64,000 nucleotides of DNA, taken from positions 310,001 through 374,000 of the forward strand of contig NZ_FXAZ01000002.1 of the NCBI RefSeq assembly GCF_900177815.1, read 5' to 3'. This DNA comes from Paenibacillus aquistagni (lineage in GTDB: Bacteria > Bacillota > Bacilli > Paenibacillales > Paenibacillaceae). Below are positions 18,243 to 27,217 of this stretch, one piece after another; positions within the stretch are counted from its first letter, which is position 1; every line of letters starts with the position of its first letter. Position numbers and translations under genes: made by a program. The notes under the pieces are model-generated. The model was given only the letters and a program-made list of their open reading frames with translations. It had not been told where the DNA came from and did no database searches.

Positions 18243-19032
18243 ATTCGATCAGTGGTTTGAACAAGCTTTTGATGAAGCAGCGAAGCACCACTCCGTAACC
18301 CCTGATCCTACAGCCTCGTGGAATCGTTTGGAACAGCAGCTCGCGAAGCGAAAGAACCGATTTCACCGGCTGCGAATCTTCTCCTTGGTCGCTGCATCAT
18401 TTCTGTTAGGAGCCGTGATCTTTGGATCACCTACGGTCACTCAGGCGGTTACTCCTTTTTTTGCTTCGATTAAGAATCTGGATCAGGACATGATCAGCTT
18501 TATATTCGGATCGAAGGAACGAGGAGCTGTTGAAGCCAAGACCTCGGCCCCAATTGAAGAGATCGTGGAAGAAATCGTAGAAGAGAACCCTACCAATATT
18601 GGTGCGGATGTCCCGGGTGATACGCCTAAAGAGGAAGTACTCCATGCTTGGGAGGACATGAAAGGCCGACTGGCCTTCAATCCAATACGTGTCGAGTATG
18701 TTCCTGAGGACTATAAGCTGTCGGAGATTCGAATATACGCTCCCGATCAGCACTCGCTTGCGAATGAGGCTATGGCGGTGTATTTCAACTCTGATAAGCA
18801 GCGGCTGATCATAAAGTTCACGAAGCTTACTGGCAACGAAGTACTCACCTCTCCCCATTACAAGGAGGGAGGAACCTTTGAAGAGATCCAAGTACACAAT
18901 TTGAACGCCTATCTGTTTATTAACAAGAACAAGAAGGCGAGCCTTGAATATATGGATGCGGGCGTTCATATCTCCATTAACGGCGAACTGGAGAAAGATG
19001 AGATCATTAAGCTGGCTGAGCATATCAAATAA
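18229..19032 (+). CDS. Anti-sigma factor with DUF4367-like extracytoplasmic domain
   Basis: A short cytoplasmic segment (KDEFDQWFEQAFDEAAKHH) is followed by one membrane segment (FSLVAASFLLGAVIFG, about residues 55-70). The extracytoplasmic part has an acidic linker and a C-terminal domain (NPIRVEYVPEDYKLSEIRIY, KQRLIIKFTKLTGNEV) like DUF4367 proteins found with ECF sigma factors. It overlaps the sigma gene end, indicating coupling. GTG at 18229 is preferred (GGGG 8 nt upstream); GTG at 18220 is too near. Presumed role is to hold the sigma factor until an envelope signal arrives (inference). Confidence 0.8.
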   Translation: MKKDEFDQWFEQAFDEAAKHHSVTPDPTASWNRLEQQLAKRKNRFHRLRIFSLVAASFLLGAVIFGSPTVTQAVTPFFASIKNLDQDMISFIFGSKERGAVEAKTSAPIEEIVEEIVEENPTNIGADVPGDTPKEEVLHAWEDMKGRLAFNPIRVEYVPEDYKLSEIRIYAPDQHSLANEAMAVYFNSDKQRLIIKFTKLTGNEVLTSPHYKEGGTFEEIQVHNLNAYLFINKNKKASLEYMDAGVHISINGELEKDEIIKLAEHIK

Positions 19033-19055
19033 GGAAGGGGGAATTCCCCCTTCCT
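19031..19055 (+). terminator. Hairpin terminator after the sigma/anti-sigma pair
   Basis: AAGGAAGGGGG pairs with CCCCCTTCCTT across the stop codon region, followed by the weak T tract TTATTG. Possibly bidirectional toward the converging gene at 19083. Confidence 0.65.
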
Positions 19056-19082
19056 TTATTGTTGCCTTACACCCAACAGGCG

Positions 19083-19574
19083 TTATTTAACTAAAATCGA
19101 GGTCGAAATAATTTCCCCTTGCTCATAAACATTCCCCGTACTGATCCAATGTGTTGATTTCACCCGGAAGTAATAACCTCTGGCCACGACCTTCGTCACC
19201 TGATCCTTGAAATACCAATCATTGCTCTTGCTCTTTGTCGTACTCGTTCCAATGTTGGCCCATGTGCCGCCTGTCCACATTTGCAAGGTCACGGTTGCAC
19301 CGATGGAGGACACTTGAGAATAAGAAGTGGTACTCATCTCAATCGTGACCGTTTGGTCCCCGTTATCGTATATTTTGGTCTCTCCCTGCTCAAGATATTG
19401 ATTGCTCGGATCAAAAAATCCTAGCGGCATGATCAATGGTGATGGAGGCGGCGGCGGAGTCAAGCTCATCATCCGGTCCGCATAAGCATAAGACTTTCCT
19501 GGTTGAATCATAACGACTAGCAGCAAAGCAGCAAGCAATACGAGATTTGCACGTTTCCATCTGTTCATGTGCAT
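19083..19574 (-). CDS. Small secreted protein, unknown function
   Basis: 163 residues with a signal peptide (ANLVLLAALLLVVMIQPGKS, cleavage near YAYA-DR), a proline run (TPPPPPSP) and a beta-rich C-terminal domain (TIEMSTTSYSQVSSIGATVT, WYFKDQVTKVVARGYYFRVK) containing a conserved-looking tryptophan/glycine pattern. It resembles the small exported proteins of Bacilli with a DUF6147-like domain, but the match is from memory. AAGGTGAGG precedes the start; ATG at 19568 is an alternative. Confidence 0.6.
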   Translation of the reverse strand: MHMNRWKRANLVLLAALLLVVMIQPGKSYAYADRMMSLTPPPPPSPLIMPLGFFDPSNQYLEQGETKIYDNGDQTVTIEMSTTSYSQVSSIGATVTLQMWTGGTWANIGTSTTKSKSNDWYFKDQVTKVVARGYYFRVKSTHWISTGNVYEQGEIISTSILVK

Positions 19575-19793
19575 ATAGCCTCACCTTCAATATGTATTTA
19601 ATTCCTACAATACCAAAGAACAACTTTTTGAATGATTTAGTTGCAGCTATTTCCTCTATTTTTAATATTTTAATAGAAAACTTGCGCATGCCTGTACAAC
19701 ATGGTTAATCGATATAGAAGGCCGGCTGTCTATAAGCCGACCTTTGGTTTTGTTGACATTGAATGTGCAAAAATACCCGTCTACTTTTCAATA

Positions 19794-21527
19794 CTATTTC
19801 GATGATCCTACCCAAGCCGCAATATCCTTAATGACCTCCAGAGGAACATTGCCCGGCAAGAAGTATTCCTCGCCTGTTGAAGGCTTCTCTGACGCAATAA
19901 AGAGATGATTGAGCTTGTCATACAGCTTATATTCAATATTGGAGCGATGGGCAAGCGCAGCCTTCCACTCATCCAGATTTTCTTTGCCAACCTGCACATC
20001 ATTGCTGCCTTGGATAATGAAGAGCGGCGTCTTCTGGTCCTTCGCCACTTCACCGCCGTAATAATTGCGGAAATCCATCCACCAAGCTGCCATAGGCAGC
20101 GGATAATCGGCGGGCAGATTGTCGATGCTGACATCTTTATTTTTGATTAAGGCAAGCATCTGCTTCATCTGCTCTACTTGGGCCTCCAATTGTGCAATTG
20201 AGGCTTCAGGCAGTCCTGCCTGCTTGCCTCTGGCGAGCGCTGCCTCATACTGCTTCAGCATCAGATCCTCAAGCGGTCCTGCCGGAGCTGCTGCAACGAT
20301 GGCTCCGCGAATGAGTCCATCCTGATCCTGCTCAATGATTCGAGGAACAAGCATGCCGCCTTGGCTGTGTCCAAGCACATACAGCCCCTTGTGATCGAGC
20401 CGCTTATCCCCCTTGGCCCATGCCAACGCCACAATCGCATCCTTCGTGGTCTCATCATTGACGGTGAAGTTAGGCTGAAGGGAGGATGTGATCGGATACT
20501 CTCTTGTGCGCTTCTCATAACGAATCGTAGCGACGCCTTCCTGAGCTAATCCCACGGCCAAATCGCGGAATGGCTTGCCGGCGCCGATTGATTCATCGCG
20601 ATCATTTTGACCGGATCCATGGACGAGCACCACGACAGGATACGGCCCCTCTCCTTTGGCCGGCAGCGTAAGCGTACCTGGCAGGGCATTAGCTCCCTCG
20701 CCAATCAAGATATCCTCTTCCTTGTACTGCTCCGCCTTGTCATAGGATGGTGCCTGATAGCCGGTTGATGGGAACATCGGGAAATATATATCTCGAATCA
20801 AACCATCCTTTACCCGAAGCTCTGCAGGAATCATTCCCTGCTTGGTCGTCTTGATCATCGCATTCACATGAATGCTTGAGCCGACATCTTTCACTTCAAC
20901 TGAAGCGAGCCTTGCAGGTGTACCATACAGGGCCTGAATCTGCTGCACCATCTGCTGCAGCGCTGCTTGAGGCAATGCTTCTTGAAGCTGCGCGTTGAAG
21001 GTGCTGCTCAACGGCTGAAGATCAGCGGCTGAAGAAGGACTGCTTGTCATGGCTTTGCGCAGTGCATAAGTGAATTGACCCGCTAGCGCCTTATTATCCG
21101 ACGCATCTGCAGCGATACGCCCATCCTTCCATTCGCCTGACACTTCCAAGGCTGCCTTTAGATCATGCCATGTTACGGCTAGCAGGGACTGTCCTTCATG
21201 ATTGATGGTCGATAATGGATGCTTAAGCTCGTATACTGCATCATTAAGCATAGACTTCCGTTCATTCTTGGTGAGCTTCCAGACTCGCTCGCCATAGGTA
21301 ACCTTCACTGACTGCGTCAGCGAATCCCATTCTACATAAGCTCCAATGGATTCAACAGCCTGACGAAGAGGAATATAACCTTGCTCCGCTTGTACGGCTG
21401 CAGCCGTAACGCTTGATTTAGAAAGCTTCAGCTTCTCATCAGATGGCTGCGCCTCTACAGTCGGTGACAGCGCTCCCACGAATAAGCTCATCGCCAAGAC
21501 AAAGCTCCAATGCTGCGGTCTCATCAT
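19794..21527 (-). CDS. Secreted alpha/beta hydrolase with N-terminal stalk domain
   Basis: 577 residues in three parts. A signal peptide (residues 1-26) leads into a copper amine oxidase N-terminal-like stalk domain (GYIPLRQAVESIGAYVEWDS). The middle region (LAGQFTYALRKAM ... LPQAALQQMVQQIQALYG) looks like a DUF3887-type NTF2-like domain. The C-terminal hydrolase has the oxyanion-type VVLVHGSGQNDRDES, the nucleophile elbow GHSQGG, a likely aspartate in IIQGSNDVQVG and histidine in LYDKLNHLF. The substrate is unknown; esters or acyl groups are likely. GGAGAG precedes the start. Confidence 0.85.
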   Translation of the reverse strand: MMRPQHWSFVLAMSLFVGALSPTVEAQPSDEKLKLSKSSVTAAAVQAEQGYIPLRQAVESIGAYVEWDSLTQSVKVTYGERVWKLTKNERKSMLNDAVYELKHPLSTINHEGQSLLAVTWHDLKAALEVSGEWKDGRIAADASDNKALAGQFTYALRKAMTSSPSSAADLQPLSSTFNAQLQEALPQAALQQMVQQIQALYGTPARLASVEVKDVGSSIHVNAMIKTTKQGMIPAELRVKDGLIRDIYFPMFPSTGYQAPSYDKAEQYKEEDILIGEGANALPGTLTLPAKGEGPYPVVVLVHGSGQNDRDESIGAGKPFRDLAVGLAQEGVATIRYEKRTREYPITSSLQPNFTVNDETTKDAIVALAWAKGDKRLDHKGLYVLGHSQGGMLVPRIIEQDQDGLIRGAIVAAAPAGPLEDLMLKQYEAALARGKQAGLPEASIAQLEAQVEQMKQMLALIKNKDVSIDNLPADYPLPMAAWWMDFRNYYGGEVAKDQKTPLFIIQGSNDVQVGKENLDEWKAALAHRSNIEYKLYDKLNHLFIASEKPSTGEEYFLPGNVPLEVIKDIAAWVGSSK

Positions 21528-21843
21528 TTACGTCTCTCCTTAATATGATATTGAAATCATCCGATCAGTTCGATCTCTCAGTCTCTCCTAATGAAGCTCT
21601 TGCAGCAACGGTATTTTAATACCACAAACCGCCCTTTTAACCATTACACCTCCTACCCCCAATATGAAACCTCCCATAATGAAGACGGGCTGCTCCTTCT
21701 GTATGAGCTTTTAATGTAGAGATAAACGTTGGCAAGTAGAAATAAAGTCGTCGGTTCTCCTCCAATGATGAATAATGTAACGGACTTTGTTCAAAATAAT
21801 CGAGATTCTCGTATTCTTACAAATGAAAGAGAGGACGACATCA

Positions 21844-22488
21844 ATGAAAAGAGGATTGCTGTGCCTCCTAGCGGCAGTGTATCTAATACTGGGCATTGCT
21901 CCCTTAGGAACGCATGCTGCAGGAAACGAACAGACAAAAGCGAGTATATCCAACCAAGCGAAGATTAAGCTCATGGGTGACTTGCGCAAATTATGGATTG
22001 ACCATACGATCTGGACAAGAAGCTATATTGTTAGCGCTATTGCAGGTCTTGAAGACCAAAGTGATGTGCTAGAACGCTTGCTTCGCAACCAACAGGACAT
22101 TGGAAATGCGATTAAACCCTACTATGGCGAGCAAGCAGGCAACAAGCTGGCTGAATTGTTGACTGAGCACATCGTTATTGCCGGAAAAGTCGTGGATGCA
22201 GCGATTAAGGGTGATCAAGCAGCGTTCACACAGCAGAATAAGGAATGGTATCGCAATGCTGATGATATCGCTCAATTCTTAAGCTCTGCAAATCCAAATT
22301 GGACGAAGAAAGAAATCCAAGATCTCATGTATGTACATTTGCAGCTGCTAACCGATCAGGTTGTGGCACGGCTTAAAAAAGATTGGAAGGCAGATATCGC
22401 AGCCTTTGACAAAGGCGAAGAACATATTATTAAGCTTGCTGATACCTTGACAGAAGGCATAATGAAGCAGTTCCCTGACAAGTTCTAA
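21844..22488 (+). CDS. Secreted helical protein, unknown function
   Basis: 214 residues: a signal peptide (MKRGLLCLLAAVYLILGIAP, cleavage near THAA-GN) then an all-helical domain (DLRKLWIDHTIWTRSYIVSA, LERLLRNQQDIGNAIKPYYG, NKLAELLTEHIVIAGKVVDA) that looks like a long four-helix bundle. Homologues are present in many Bacilli, some with unreliable enzyme names; I make no functional claim. ATG 21844 is chosen because the signal peptide starts there and AGAGAGGA lies upstream. A terminator follows. Confidence 0.7.
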   Translation: MKRGLLCLLAAVYLILGIAPLGTHAAGNEQTKASISNQAKIKLMGDLRKLWIDHTIWTRSYIVSAIAGLEDQSDVLERLLRNQQDIGNAIKPYYGEQAGNKLAELLTEHIVIAGKVVDAAIKGDQAAFTQQNKEWYRNADDIAQFLSSANPNWTKKEIQDLMYVHLQLLTDQVVARLKKDWKADIAAFDKGEEHIIKLADTLTEGIMKQFPDKF

Positions 22489-22559
22489 GCGACATTGTCA
22501 TCTGGTGATACTGAAGTGTCAGCGGGCAGGAGATTGTTGAATTGGTACGTCGTAAAAGG

Positions 22560-22595
22560 GAGAGGCATGCTTATTTTCAGTTAGCAGTGCCTCTC
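22560..22595 (+). terminator. Intrinsic terminator
   Basis: GAGAGGCA pairs with TGCCTCTC around a 20-nt loop, followed by TTTATT. It follows the gene ending at 22488. Confidence 0.7.
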
Positions 22596-22703
22596 TTTAT
22601 TGTATCATGTTAGTGAAGCAAGGGAAAATAAGCTAATGCGTGATTGCATGAACTCGCCTGCTCTTAAGCCTCTCCAAGCGGTTACACATCGACTCGCGGG
22701 TTG

Positions 22704-23300
22704 TTACTTCCCTTCATACACCACACTTTGCTCGAACAAAGCTTCAATGACATGCTTCACCACATCGACTCGCGCTTGAAGCATCTCTGTATCCGGCTTT
22801 TTAACCAATTCCTTATACGTGAGCTGAGCCCCATGCTCTTTGATCTTCAATCGAATATCAGCAACAGGATGCATAATGAGATCATCCGCAAGCGGCTCAT
22901 GCTTCAGCACAGCACGCATGATGCTCGGATGGCTTGAGCCTGCCTTAAACAGCTTACCAAGTACATTGTTTGGCATCGTGGTTTCCCGATAATCGTGATC
23001 AAAGAAATGCAGCACCAGCTTTTTTTTCGGGATTAAATAAAACTTCAGCTTGCGTCTTGGGCGAAATTCATAGGTAATCACGATGCATTCCTGGCTGCCA
23101 GAGTTCTGATTGCTGGAATTCACCACCTGCACGTTCAATTCCCCTTGACCGCGCTCAAGATCTAGCAAGGCAGCCTGCGGCGTATATTTGAATCCTTTGA
23201 AGGAGGCGGCTCTAAAGCTCCCACCTGTCTCACGAGCGAATTGTCGGAGCAAGCGTGTGCTCTTCGATTCCCACCGCTTAGCCGCTGTGGTTGTAGACAT
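22704..23300 (-). CDS. Hypothetical protein in SPFH operon
   Basis: 198 residues, basic N-terminus, no signal peptide or membrane segment. Segments such as LLDLERGQGELNVQVVNSSN and ECIVITYEFRPRRKLKFYLIP suggest a beta-rich core, and the last 60 residues look helical. I do not recognise the family. It follows the Arc-like gene by three bases, which follows the SPFH gene by 18 bases, so the three form an operon. Confidence 0.65.
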   Translation of the reverse strand: MSTTTAAKRWESKSTRLLRQFARETGGSFRAASFKGFKYTPQAALLDLERGQGELNVQVVNSSNQNSGSQECIVITYEFRPRRKLKFYLIPKKKLVLHFFDHDYRETTMPNNVLGKLFKAGSSHPSIMRAVLKHEPLADDLIMHPVADIRLKIKEHGAQLTYKELVKKPDTEMLQARVDVVKHVIEALFEQSVVYEGK

Positions 23301-23303
23301 CGA

Positions 23304-23489
23304 TTACTCCTCCTTTCTCTTATCCCTAGACTTCGGTGATGGAAGTCGCCCTGCATCACGCAGTGCTTCCCGGAGCAAAAACTCAATATGACCATTCACG
23401 CTTCGGAATTCATCCGCTGCCCAGCGCTCCAAAGCCTCATACAACGTCGGGTCAAGGCGCAGAGGGAAGCTCTTCTTTTTACCTGCCAT
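23304..23489 (-). CDS. Arc-like ribbon-helix-helix protein
   Basis: 61 residues: KKKSFPLRLDPTLYEALERW and FRSVNGHIEFLLREALRDAG match the beta strand and two helices of Arc/MetJ-type DNA-binding proteins. It sits in the SPFH operon and may be its local regulator (inference). It is found next to SPFH proteins in other Bacilli. Confidence 0.8.
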   Translation of the reverse strand: MAGKKKSFPLRLDPTLYEALERWAADEFRSVNGHIEFLLREALRDAGRLPSPKSRDKRKEE

Positions 23490-23507
23490 CGTGAATGGAG
23501 ACTCCCA

Positions 23508-24362
23508 TTAGTACAGAGTGCTCGTGTTAATGACCGGCTGGGCAGAGCGGTCTGACACGACAGCAACAAGGAGGTTGTTAATCATTGCAGCCTTGCGTTC
23601 TTCATCCAACTCAACGGCGCCTTCTGCTTCCAAGCGCTGAATCGCAAGCTGTACCATTGATACGGCGCCTTCCACAATCTTCTCGCGTGCAGAAATGATC
23701 GCGGCAGCCTGCTGACGCTGCAGCATTGCACTTGCAATCTCTGTAGAATACGCAAGGTGAGTCAAGCGGGATTCGATCACCTGCACACCTGCTACGCCAA
23801 GGCGATTCTGAAGCTCATCGCTAAGCTCCATCGCAATCTCCTCTGCATTGCTGCGAAGGGAGAAGCCTGCTCCTTCAACACTGTCATACGGATACTTGCT
23901 TGCCACATGGCGAAGCGCAGTCTCGCTTTGAATTTCGACGAAAGTCTCATACTCATCTACTTCGAACAAGGCCTTGGCGGAATCCACAACAGAGAATACA
24001 ACGACCGCCGCGATCTCAATCGGATTGCCGTCAACATCATTAACCTTCAGCTTCGCACTGTTGAAGTTGCGGACACGAAGCGATACTTTCTTGTGAATGG
24101 ATAAAGGAATCGTCATATAGAAGCCGCTCTCGCGAATGACGCCTAAATATTTACCGAAGAATGTGATCACATTCGCTTGATTCGGCTGTACAACCGTTAA
24201 TCCCGTTAATAATAGAACCGCAATGGAAATAATAAGAATACCGCTGACAACAGGAAGCGGCTCTTGCATCGTAATCGCAAAGACACCGCCTGCAGCCAGT
24301 ACAATAATCAACAAGAGACCAATAAAGCCATTAACGCGAGAGCACTCTTTCTCTTTGAACAT
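23508..24362 (-). CDS. SPFH/band 7 membrane protein
   Basis: 284 residues. Two N-terminal membrane segments (GLLLIIVLAAGGVFAITM and VSGILIISIAVLLLTGLTVV) are followed by the SPFH core (PNQANVITFFGKYLGVIRES, KVSLRVRNFNSAKLKVNDVD) and a coiled-coil with AMLQRQQAAAIISAREKIVE, typical of stomatin/HflK-like proteins that organise membrane microdomains or protease complexes. ATG 24362 has AAGGAG 9 nt upstream; GTG at 24371 is in frame but lies within reach of the same site. Confidence 0.88.
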   Translation of the reverse strand: MFKEKECSRVNGFIGLLLIIVLAAGGVFAITMQEPLPVVSGILIISIAVLLLTGLTVVQPNQANVITFFGKYLGVIRESGFYMTIPLSIHKKVSLRVRNFNSAKLKVNDVDGNPIEIAAVVVFSVVDSAKALFEVDEYETFVEIQSETALRHVASKYPYDSVEGAGFSLRSNAEEIAMELSDELQNRLGVAGVQVIESRLTHLAYSTEIASAMLQRQQAAAIISAREKIVEGAVSMVQLAIQRLEAEGAVELDEERKAAMINNLLVAVVSDRSAQPVINTSTLY

Positions 24363-24513
24363 AACTCCCACTCCTTTATATTGTTTTGATATTTATATGA
24401 TATCACTTTTTACTTATATTGTAAACCCTATGTTGCAAAAATCGTTCATGCATCCGTTCTGAGACTCATACATGCAGCATGTAGCCATTTTTTCTTTATT
24501 CAAGCACAAAAAA

Positions 24514-24534
24514 AGAAGAGGTTTCCCCTCTTCT
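24514..24534 (-). terminator. Minus-strand intrinsic terminator near the toxin gene
   Basis: On the minus strand AGAAGAGG-loop-CCTCTTCT is followed by seven T. No minus-strand protein gene ends here, so it may end an antisense RNA that crosses the holin-like toxin gene at 24717-24800. Confidence 0.6.
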
Positions 24535-24716
24535 CTACTCATAAACTCCTATTCCAGCTCTCGCTTCCAAACGCAATATAACAATGAATCATTGAACTTC
24601 AATTTAGGCATTTACGGTGTTAACGGTGTTAACTCTAGCAAATTATGGTATGATGATAGCACAACTGAATCGGCTTTCAAGGGCGGTAGCTATGATCTCC
24701 GAAAGGAGGTGATAGC

Positions 24717-24800
24717 ATGACAGTATACGAGGCGTTAACGCTAATGCTTTCCTTCGGGACATTCGTCGTCTTGATTCTGTCCTTCCATAAAAGGAAATGA
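24717..24800 (+). CDS. Holin-like type I toxin, 27 residues
   Basis: MTVYEALTLMLSFGTFVVLI followed by LSFHKRK is a single hydrophobic helix with a basic tail, the pattern of the 'putative holin-like toxin' family of Bacilli (Fst/TxpA-like in size and topology). A very strong ribosome site, GAAAGGAGGTGATAGC, precedes the ATG. A TATGAT box at about 24650 could be the -10. Two hairpins follow, at 24798-24828 and 24876-24904. Such toxins insert in the membrane and are controlled by an antisense RNA; a minus-strand terminator lies at 24514-24534. Confidence 0.78.
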   Translation: MTVYEALTLMLSFGTFVVLILSFHKRK

Positions 24801-24875
24801 GCCGCCCTTGACCTAGGATAACGGCTCATTCTTGAGTTGCTTCCGTATAGCCACCGCCTTTGAAGCGGCAGTTGT

Positions 24876-24904
24876 GGGGATTCGTGTTACCAGCACGAGT
24901 CCCC
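24876..24904 (+). terminator. Terminator of the toxin transcript
   Basis: GGGGATTCGTG-TTACCAG-CACGAGTCCCC followed by TTTTCT. Together with the hairpin TGAGCCG/CGGCTCA at 24798-24828 it gives the toxin mRNA a long structured 3' end, as in type I systems. Confidence 0.75.
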
Positions 24905-25030
24905 TTTTCTATTCTTATCATAGCACAGCCTGCCCTATACCTCAATCTTCCAATCCTTTGTTATTCGCAAATCGCTGCCTTTCGCAAGGAAAAGCCGATC
25001 CATGCTTGCACGCGCCTATAATGCTTGCAA

Positions 25031-25059
25031 TTGATTCATTCATTCGAATGAATTATACT
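25031..25059 (+). promoter_or_regulatory. Promoter with internal palindromic operator, TetR gene
   Basis: TTGATT (25031-25036) and TATACT (25054-25059) are 17 bases apart. The perfect palindrome ATTCATTCGAATGAAT (25038-25053) fills the spacer, an arrangement for autorepression. A related site sits in the promoter of the M24 gene. Confidence 0.8.
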
Positions 25060-25080
25060 CAGCATAATGGAGGGATCACG

Positions 25081-25764
25081 ATGAATACAAACACAGGCAA
25101 CAAGGATACGCAGCATCATAAGGGGCATGACGACTCGGCTCAATCCCGCTTATTGGATGCAGGCCTTCGCATATTCGGCTTGCATGGCTATGAAGGAGTG
25201 CGCACACGCACGCTGGCCGACGAGGCAGGCGTGAATCAATCGGCAATCCCTTATTATTTTGGGGGCAAGAAGGGCTTATACCTTGCGGTTGCAAAGCAGC
25301 TTGCGAACACCGTCCAAGAGGACTTCCTGAAGCAGGCGCTGCAAGATACAGAAGGAATCGACGATTGGTCGAAGGATGAAGCGGCAGAAGCATTGAAGAG
25401 CATCATGATGCAGTTCTCCAAGTCCATGATCGGCAATCAGAAGGCAAATGCAAGAAGCATCTTCATCGCGAGAGAACAGCTGCAGCCTACTGAAGCCTAT
25501 GACATCTTGTATGAACAATTCTTTCAACCTTTGCATCGCATGATCGCGGCATTGGCGGGGATCTTAATGGACCTAGCGCCGCATGATCCCAAGACGATCA
25601 TGATCGCACATGCGATCATCGGCCAATCTGTCGCGTTCTCCGTAGCTAAGGAAACCTATCTCAGACGCCAAGGCATACAGGAGCTGGACGGGGCGCATAT
25701 CGATGCCATCGCAAGAGAGCTTGGCGAGATGTCCATCCGAACCTGCACACTCCCCGCCTCCTAA
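25081..25764 (+). CDS. TetR-family repressor (CerR/DUF1956 C-terminal type)
   Basis: 227 residues. The N-terminal helix-turn-helix reads LLDAGLRIFGLHGYEGVRTR then TLADEAGVNQSAIPYYFGGKK and LYLAVAKQLA, and the C-terminal part resembles the YbiH/CerR ligand-binding domain. ATG 25081 has GGAGGG upstream; the open frame begins earlier but lacks a start context. The operator inside its promoter and the matching site in front of the M24 peptidase gene indicate that it controls both. Confidence 0.9.
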   Translation: MNTNTGNKDTQHHKGHDDSAQSRLLDAGLRIFGLHGYEGVRTRTLADEAGVNQSAIPYYFGGKKGLYLAVAKQLANTVQEDFLKQALQDTEGIDDWSKDEAAEALKSIMMQFSKSMIGNQKANARSIFIAREQLQPTEAYDILYEQFFQPLHRMIAALAGILMDLAPHDPKTIMIAHAIIGQSVAFSVAKETYLRRQGIQELDGAHIDAIARELGEMSIRTCTLPAS

Positions 25765-25828
25765 TACGAGCACCCCAATGGGCATGCAGCGAACGACAGC
25801 GAGTCTTCGATACATGCCCTCTATTTTG

Positions 25829-27094
25829 CTACCAGGATGCTCTCATTAAGCGTGTGGAATTATTATTCAACTCAATTCCGCCCTGTTCCCCGACGACAAC
25901 CGTCCCGCCAAGATTGATGACCTTCTTGCCAATCGCACAATTCGGCTCAAAGGCAAATACCATGCCTGCCTTAAGCTCCGTATCCAACCCTATAGAAGGA
26001 ATCGGGTGCACATTCCCATAGTCTTTGGCCTCCGGCAGGCGTGCGATCTCATCTCCAACGCCAATCAGCCCGAATGGATTGATGGAATGAATCAGCGGAT
26101 GCACATGCCAGCCGCCAACCTCCTGCATCGGCTTATTCATGGCTTTGACGACATCTCCGAAGAGAGCCCCATGGGCAAGCTCTTTTACACCGTTCTCATA
26201 GGACTGTCTTGCTGCAGCCGCTGCAAGCTCAAAGTCGGGATGCACCTCTCCGACCGCAATGGAGGGCTGATGCTGCGTCTCCAGCATCCCAAAGGATGAG
26301 AAGACTTCTGCTAGAATGATATCTCCTTCTTGAATGATTCGCGGCTCCTCAGGCCGATAGGTCCATGCTGGCAATCCCCAGCCTACAAATTCCGGCCCTG
26401 ACCCCATCAATATCGATGCCGTAAATCCGGCATGCATCGCGCAGGCGTTCATCGCAGCAGCATAGATCTCATTTTCCCTTACTCCCGGCTTCGTCGCTTC
26501 CAGCATCGCCTGACACATCTGTTCCCCAATTCGTGCTGACCTTCTTAATACGTCAAGCTCCTCTTGGCTCTTCACGGCGGACAATGCAAAAAACCGCCGT
26601 CCCACAGGCTTGAAAACCGCATGCGGCAGCCCCTTCTGAATCGAATTCCATGTATTGTAGGGGATAGCTCCATCAAAGTAATAAGGGGGATAAGGCTCTA
26701 AGCCAATGACGCCGAAGGAGCTCTCCGCAAGTCCTCTTTGTTCAAGAATACTCACAATATGCCCGCCCATCTTGCCGACATACATATTCTCAGGTCTGAT
26801 CCATCCCTGCGTATTCGTATACCGAGCTTGAATATGATCCTCTACAGCAGTAGCCAAAAAGACAACGGAAATCGGTTCTTCACCCTTAGGGAAGATCACG
26901 ATAGACCCAGGGCGCTCATTCGTAAAGTAAGTGTCCGGATTGAACACAGCAGGGAACGCCCCTTCTCGGTCACCATATACAATCAATGCATCCACCTGTT
27001 CTTCTTCCATCAATTGATCGGCCAAGTTCCATCTGCGATCCCGTTCGGCAAGCGAGTAAGCAGGCAAGCCCGTCATCATAAGATTCATATCCAT
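25829..27094 (-). CDS. M24-family (Xaa-Pro peptidase/creatinase fold) protein, possibly metal-site variant
   Basis: 421 residues with a creatinase N-terminal domain (RRWNLADQLMEEEQVDALIV) and a pita-bread C-terminal domain. The second part shows GDIILAEVFSSFGMLETQHQ where active M24 enzymes usually have two metal-binding aspartates, VHPLIHSI near the usual histidine, and GMVFAFEPN with a glutamate. Aspartates replaced by glutamate and an aliphatic/polar residue suggest an altered or lost metal site. It converges with the TetR gene (65 bases apart), and its own promoter carries the same type of operator. Substrate unknown; a dipeptide or small amide is plausible. Confidence 0.8.
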   Translation of the reverse strand: MDMNLMMTGLPAYSLAERDRRWNLADQLMEEEQVDALIVYGDREGAFPAVFNPDTYFTNERPGSIVIFPKGEEPISVVFLATAVEDHIQARYTNTQGWIRPENMYVGKMGGHIVSILEQRGLAESSFGVIGLEPYPPYYFDGAIPYNTWNSIQKGLPHAVFKPVGRRFFALSAVKSQEELDVLRRSARIGEQMCQAMLEATKPGVRENEIYAAAMNACAMHAGFTASILMGSGPEFVGWGLPAWTYRPEEPRIIQEGDIILAEVFSSFGMLETQHQPSIAVGEVHPDFELAAAAARQSYENGVKELAHGALFGDVVKAMNKPMQEVGGWHVHPLIHSINPFGLIGVGDEIARLPEAKDYGNVHPIPSIGLDTELKAGMVFAFEPNCAIGKKVINLGGTVVVGEQGGIELNNNSTRLMRASW

Positions 27095-27217
27095 CTTCCT
27101 CCTTTATTCCTAATTTGATCAAAAGCCATCATCGAGGGATGTCCATACCACTACCTGCTCGTGTTCATGGGGACAGCCTCCTTTCACCTCTAACAAATTA
27201 AGAACGTTTACACCGCT

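Noticed and set aside
24472-24720. 82-codon plus-strand frame ending at the toxin start
   Set aside because: It covers a terminator hairpin and the toxin promoter and ribosome site; no ribosome site of its own.
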